A stretch of 64,000 nt of DNA from contig NZ_AXAE01000012.1 of the NCBI RefSeq assembly GCF_000472705.1, positions 83,716 through 147,715 on the forward strand, read 5' to 3'. Shown here piece by piece: positions 61,158 to 64,000 of the stretch. Positions within the stretch are counted from its first letter, which is position 1, and every line of letters begins with the position of its first letter. The translations under genes were made by a program, and so were the position numbers. Below the pieces are notes generated by a model. That model worked only from the letters and a program-made list of their open reading frames with translations, searched no databases and was not told where the DNA came from. Source of the stretch: Mesorhizobium erdmanii USDA 3471 (GTDB taxonomy: Bacteria > Pseudomonadota > Alphaproteobacteria > Rhizobiales > Rhizobiaceae).

Positions 61158-61516
61158 GATCAAAGCTATGCGCTGAAACTCGCCCGCTTCAGCATCGAGA
61201 CGACTGTCGTCGTGCCCGGCGCCTTTACCAAGGGCACGGAACATTTCCACCATGCGGCGGCACCCGCCGATGCCGAGCGCGCCGGCCTCTACCGGTCCGG
61301 CCCATACGCCGGGGTTGACCAGCAGGTGCCGACGGGGCTGGCGTCGCCGAGGCAATCGTCGACCTCGTCGCCATGCCGCATGGCCGCCGCCCGCCGCACG
61401 TCCATATCGACCCCTCCGACGACGGTGCCGCCATCGTCAACGGCGTTGCCGAACGCGTGCGCGCGCAACTCCTGGAACGGATCGGCCTTGCCGACCTGCT
61501 CCATCCCAAAGCCTGA
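61158..61516 (+). pseudogene. SDR C-terminal remnant with frameshift
   Basis: From 61158 one frame encodes SYALKLARFSIETTVVVPGA, FTKGTEHFHHAAAPADAERA and GLYRSGPYAG, the post-catalytic part of an SDR. From about 61331 the homology continues in another frame: DGAGVAEAIVDLVAMPHGRR, PPHVHIDPSDDGAAIVNGVA and a final LLERIGLADLLHPKA, up to the stop at 61514-61516. The N-terminal cofactor domain is missing, and a short deletion and frameshift separate the two parts. Confidence 0.7.
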
Positions 61517-61545
61517 AACCCACCTCGAACAGAAGGAATACAACC

Positions 61546-61758
61546 ATGCCATTCGCCAACATAAAAGTACCGCGGGCCGCACTCTCCAGGGCACAGAAGG
61601 AAGACCTCATCCACCGGACCACGGCCATGTTCGTCGACTTTTTCGGCGAGGTCGTGCGCCCCACCACAATGGTGCTGGTGGAGGAAGTCGCTGACGGCGG
61701 CTATGGCCGCGCCGACGAAGTGTTCGTGATACCGGAAGCCTATCGCGCCAAGGAATAG
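61546..61758 (+). CDS. 4-oxalocrotonate tautomerase-family protein
   Basis: 70 residues from the ATG at 61546, with AGAAGGAA eight bases upstream. After removal of Met the catalytic Pro1 is exposed (PFANIKVPRAALSRAQKEDL), as required in this superfamily. Arg and Phe positions in VDFFGEVVRPTTMVLVEEV fit the beta-alpha-beta unit of the 62-70 residue tautomerases, which form hexamers. It follows the SDR remnant in the same orientation and may belong to the LysR-SDR unit. Confidence 0.85.
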   Translation: MPFANIKVPRAALSRAQKEDLIHRTTAMFVDFFGEVVRPTTMVLVEEVADGGYGRADEVFVIPEAYRAKE

Positions 61759-61901
61759 TGGGGCGGACCTTGCTCGGCGCGACAGCCGTCATATGACGAC
61801 TGGTCGCTGCCTTCCGTAACGTCCACTCTGTCCACGGGCCTTGCATGTCTGTTCCCTGAAAATGGATGCCCCCTTTGGGGCGACATGCATCCGGCGGGGG
61901 C

Positions 61902-61930
61902 CAGGTGGACAGCCCCGAGCTGTCCACCTG
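61902..61930. terminator. Strong hairpin after the tautomerase gene
   Basis: CAGGTGGACAG and CTGTCCACCTG form a perfect 11-bp stem with a 7-base loop, between the convergent tautomerase gene and the AraC fragment. No T-run follows, so its role as a terminator is uncertain. A 12-bp palindrome CGTCATATGACG lies at 61787-61798. Confidence 0.45.
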
Positions 61931-61950
61931 TCTCGGCCTCGCCCGACTTT

Positions 61951-62340
61951 TCAAGACGCCAGGCTTAGCGGTTGCGCTTCCGTATCCCGCACCCGCTCGG
62001 CTTTCCCTGCCGTCCGATAGCGCTTGGGCGCGCTGCCGGTGGCGCGCTTGAAGGCGTTGCTGAAGGCGCTTTCGGAGGCGTAGCCGAGCGAGCGGGCAAG
62101 CACGGCCACCGGCGTATCCTCCTCGCGAAGCGCGCGCTCGGCCAGATGCATGCGCCATTCAGTCAAATAGGTCAGTGGCGCGACGCCGGCGGTCCGCTTG
62201 AAATGGAAGGCGAAACTGGTGCGCGACATGGCGGCGGCCCTGGCGAGGTCCTCCAGATGCCAGTCGCGGCCGGGGTCGCCATGCATCAGCCGCAGCGCCG
62301 GCGCCAGGCGCGGGTCGGAACGCGCCGCCTGGGATTTCAT
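61951..62340 (-). pseudogene. AraC-family regulator, C-terminal half only
   Basis: 129 codons from an ATG at 62340, of which about 115 belong to an AraC DNA-binding domain: LAPALRLMHGDPGRDWHLED, AAAMSRTSFAFHFKRTAGVA, ALREEDTPVAVLARSLGYAS and ESAFSNAFKRATGSAPKRYR. Both helix-turn-helix units are complete. The N-terminal cupin-like ligand domain is absent; homology stops near 62318, where the opposite-strand epimerase fragment begins. It might still bind DNA, but as a family member it is a truncated gene. Confidence 0.75.
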
Positions 62341-62866
62341 CGCGCGAGAAGGGCGCGGCCTCGAACTGTCCGTGGTCAATCCGGTGGCGGTGCTGGGCCC
62401 GGTGCTGGCCGCCGACTTCTCGCATTCGATCTGGCTGATCAAGCGGTTGATGGACGGCATGCCCGGCTGCCCGAAGGTCAACTCGGGCTATGTCGACGTG
62501 CGCGACCTGGCCGATCTCCATTTGCTGGCAATGACCAGCCCTGTCGCAAAAGGCGAGCGCTTCATCGGCATTTCGGGCCATAGCCTTTGGATGGCCGAAG
62601 TCGCCGACGTGCTGCGTCAGCGCATGGGCGCGGCGGCAAGCAAGGTGCCGAAGCGCGAAATCCCCAATTGGGTCATCCGCCTCCTGGCGCTGCGCGGCGA
62701 TCCGACGACCAGGATGCTGGCCAGGCATCTCGGCGTGATGATGGACGCCACCAGCGAAAAGGCGACGCGACTGCTCGGCTGGACACCGCGCCCGGCCGAG
62801 GAAGCGATCGTCGCGACGGCCGAGAGCCTGCTGCGGCTGGGCTTGGTGGGCGGGTCGAAAGGCTAG
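62318..62866 (+). pseudogene. NAD-dependent epimerase/DFR-like gene, C-terminal half only
   Basis: The frame encodes ERAAWDFIAREGRGLELSVV, NPVAVLGPVLAADFS, SGYVDVRDLADLHLLAM and ATSEKATRLLGWTPRPAEE, matching the second half of dihydroflavonol-reductase-like epimerases. The N-terminal GxxGxxG cofactor site and the catalytic Tyr-Lys are missing. Homology begins exactly where the AraC homology on the other strand ends, so a deletion joined two divergent genes. ATG codons upstream lie in antisense AraC sequence. Confidence 0.78.
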
Positions 62867-62956
62867 GCAAGGGGCGACACCTTGCGACGGTCTTGTCTCG
62901 CAGGGTTTTCTTAGCCGGCCTGCGTTCAGGTTTTCTCGGGTGACTGAGATGTGGTT

Positions 62957-62987
62957 CCTCTCCCCCACTCAGTGGGGCGAGGAAACC
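62957..62987. repeat. Single arm of repeat family 3
   Basis: CCTCTCCCCCACTCAGTGGGGCGAGGAAACC matches the outer arm of the inverted pair at 13421-13594, with a different hairpin loop. No partner arm is visible nearby. Confidence 0.7.
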
Positions 62988-63071
62988 AAGCGTCCGGCCA
63001 TCTCGCAACTTGTGGCCTTCAGCCCTTCGCCCCAATGCTGTATCCAACGGCCCGAGTGCAAGGAGCCTTGG

Positions 63072-64000
63072 ATGACCGCAACGCTTACAAACGCCGAAGC
63101 CGCCCCCGACTGGCAGGACGATGTCCGCCAAGGGGTGCGCCATGTCCGTGACCTCGACCGCCTGCCGCTGTCGCCCGCCGAGCGCGCCACCGCTCAAGCA
63201 GCCGCCACCCTTCACAAGGTGCGCGCGCCGAAAGCCTATCTCGACCTGATCGACTGGAACGATCCGGCCGATCCGATCCGGGCGCAGGTGATCCCGTCGC
63301 CGGACGAACTGGTGGAAACGGAGGGCGAGCTTGGCGATCCGATCGCCGACCATGAGTTCAGCCCGGTGCCGCGATTGACGCATCGCCATGCCGACCGGGT
63401 GCTGCTGTTCCCGACCTATCAATGCGCGGTCTATTGCCGGTTCTGCTTCCGCAAGGAATCGCTGACCTCGATCGGGCGCGGCTATACGCGCGAGGCGCTG
63501 GAGCCGGCGCTGGCCTATATATCAGATCATGCCGAAATCCGCGAGGTGATCCTGACTGGCGGCGACCCGCTGTCGCTGCCCGACAAGGCGCTGGCCGAAA
63601 TCCGGGCGCGTATCGAGGCCATTTCCCATGTGCGGCTCTTACGCATCCACACCCGCGTGCCGGTGGCGCTGCCGTCGCGCATAACATCAGGGCTTGTGGA
63701 AGCCTTGCAGGGCCGGCTGATGGTCACGGTCGTCACTCATTTCAACCACGCGCGCGAGATCACCGATGCAGCGGAGGCGGCCTGCCGCACCATGCGCCAG
63801 GCGGGCTTCGTGCTGCTCAACCAGAGCGTTCTCCTGAAAGGCATCAACGACAGCGTCGAGGTGCTGGAAGAGCTCTGCCGCGAGCTGATGTACCGGCTGG
63901 GGGTGAAACCCTATTACCTGCACCATGGCGACCTTGCGCGCGGCATGGCGCACCGCCGCACCACGATTGCCGAAGGCCAGGGGCTGGTGGAGGCGTTGCG
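63072..64000 (+). CDS. epmB: EpmB/KamA-type lysine 2,3-aminomutase (partial, runs off the window)
   Basis: The ATG at 63072 has AAGGAG seven bases upstream; 309 codons are visible and the frame is open to the end of the window. The radical SAM cluster motif is CAVYCRFCFRKE (C-x3-C-x2-C). The sequence then shows EVILTGGDPLSLPD, LRIHTRVPVALP and VLLKGINDSVEVL, diagnostic for the KamA/EpmB family, with HHGDLARGMAHRR close to the end, the region of the PLP and lysine ligands. The short N-terminus favours EpmB, which isomerises lysine for modification of elongation factor P, over catabolic KamA. The deciding evidence, epmA and efp next door, would lie beyond the window. Confidence 0.88.
   Translation, partial: MTATLTNAEAAPDWQDDVRQGVRHVRDLDRLPLSPAERATAQAAATLHKVRAPKAYLDLIDWNDPADPIRAQVIPSPDELVETEGELGDPIADHEFSPVPRLTHRHADRVLLFPTYQCAVYCRFCFRKESLTSIGRGYTREALEPALAYISDHAEIREVILTGGDPLSLPDKALAEIRARIEAISHVRLLRIHTRVPVALPSRITSGLVEALQGRLMVTVVTHFNHAREITDAAEAACRTMRQAGFVLLNQSVLLKGINDSVEVLEELCRELMYRLGVKPYYLHHGDLARGMAHRRTTIAEGQGLVEAL

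Overview
The window looks like a chromosomal segment of an alphaproteobacterium of the order Rhizobiales, most likely Mesorhizobium or a close relative. The basis is the high GC content with a strong third-position GC bias, an ExoX-type exopolysaccharide repressor, a DUF1236 protein, GGAAC-N17-GTT promoter-like sites of the EcfG (general stress sigma factor) type, and several families of short palindromic intergenic repeats typical of rhizobia. The genus is an inference from sequence character, not from a database search. I see no tRNA, rRNA, CRISPR array, intact IS element or prophage.

Layout. 1-9.0 kb: a surface-polysaccharide locus with the end of a polymerase-like membrane protein, an exported GH5 glycosidase overlapping a DUF1972 glycosyltransferase, a GT4 glycosyltransferase, a Wzx-like flippase, and two tandem CelD/BioF2-type acyltransferases. 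9.1-10.7 kb: two convergent EthD-family proteins, an FNR/FixK-like box, a frameshifted Flp pilin and a small hypothetical gene. 10.9-17.7 kb: a DNA-repair block with ligD, ku, a TPR protein with a BRCT-like N-terminus overlapping ku, an alpha/beta hydrolase and an exonuclease III gene, interrupted by three families of palindromic repeats. 17.9-27.5 kb: envelope and small secreted proteins, including an SdrD-like protein, a membrane-anchored WD40 protein, a 34-residue peptide with the leader signature of lasso-type RiPP precursors, an amidohydrolase, a sulfotransferase, an ExoX-like repressor, a DUF1236 protein and a YghU-type glutathione transferase.

27.6-42.1 kb: mostly regulators and stress or redox enzymes. 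They include a DegP-like protein that has lost all three catalytic residues, two LysR regulators, SDR enzymes, a VOC protein and a YdeI-like protein. There is also a putative Rrf2 regulon (AhpD-like, NmrA-like and cupin proteins, and MscS) with shared 15-bp operators. A His-rich exported protein, an ABC-F ATPase and a glutathione transferase follow. 42.2-50 kb: a plsY remnant, a GGDEF-EAL protein, a GlxA-type AraC regulator and a complete polyamine-type ABC importer. 50-57.6 kb: a GFA protein, htpG, a DUF559 nuclease flanked by inverted repeats, hypothetical exported proteins, a divergent RidA/WYL pair with a palindromic operator, and a decayed nucleoside hydrolase. 57.6-64 kb: an acyl-CoA synthetase, a LysR/SDR divergent pair, a decayed SDR, a tautomerase, two gene halves joined by a deletion (AraC and epimerase), and the start of an EpmB/KamA radical SAM gene.

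Two themes stand out. First, the NHEJ genes carry an extra, translationally coupled partner that combines a BRCT-like region with TPRs. Second, the intergenic regions are rich in palindromic repeats and gene remnants (flp, plsY, nucleoside hydrolase, SDR, AraC/epimerase), which points to ongoing small deletions and frameshifts. The most novel small item is the orphan RiPP-precursor-like peptide at 19082-19186.
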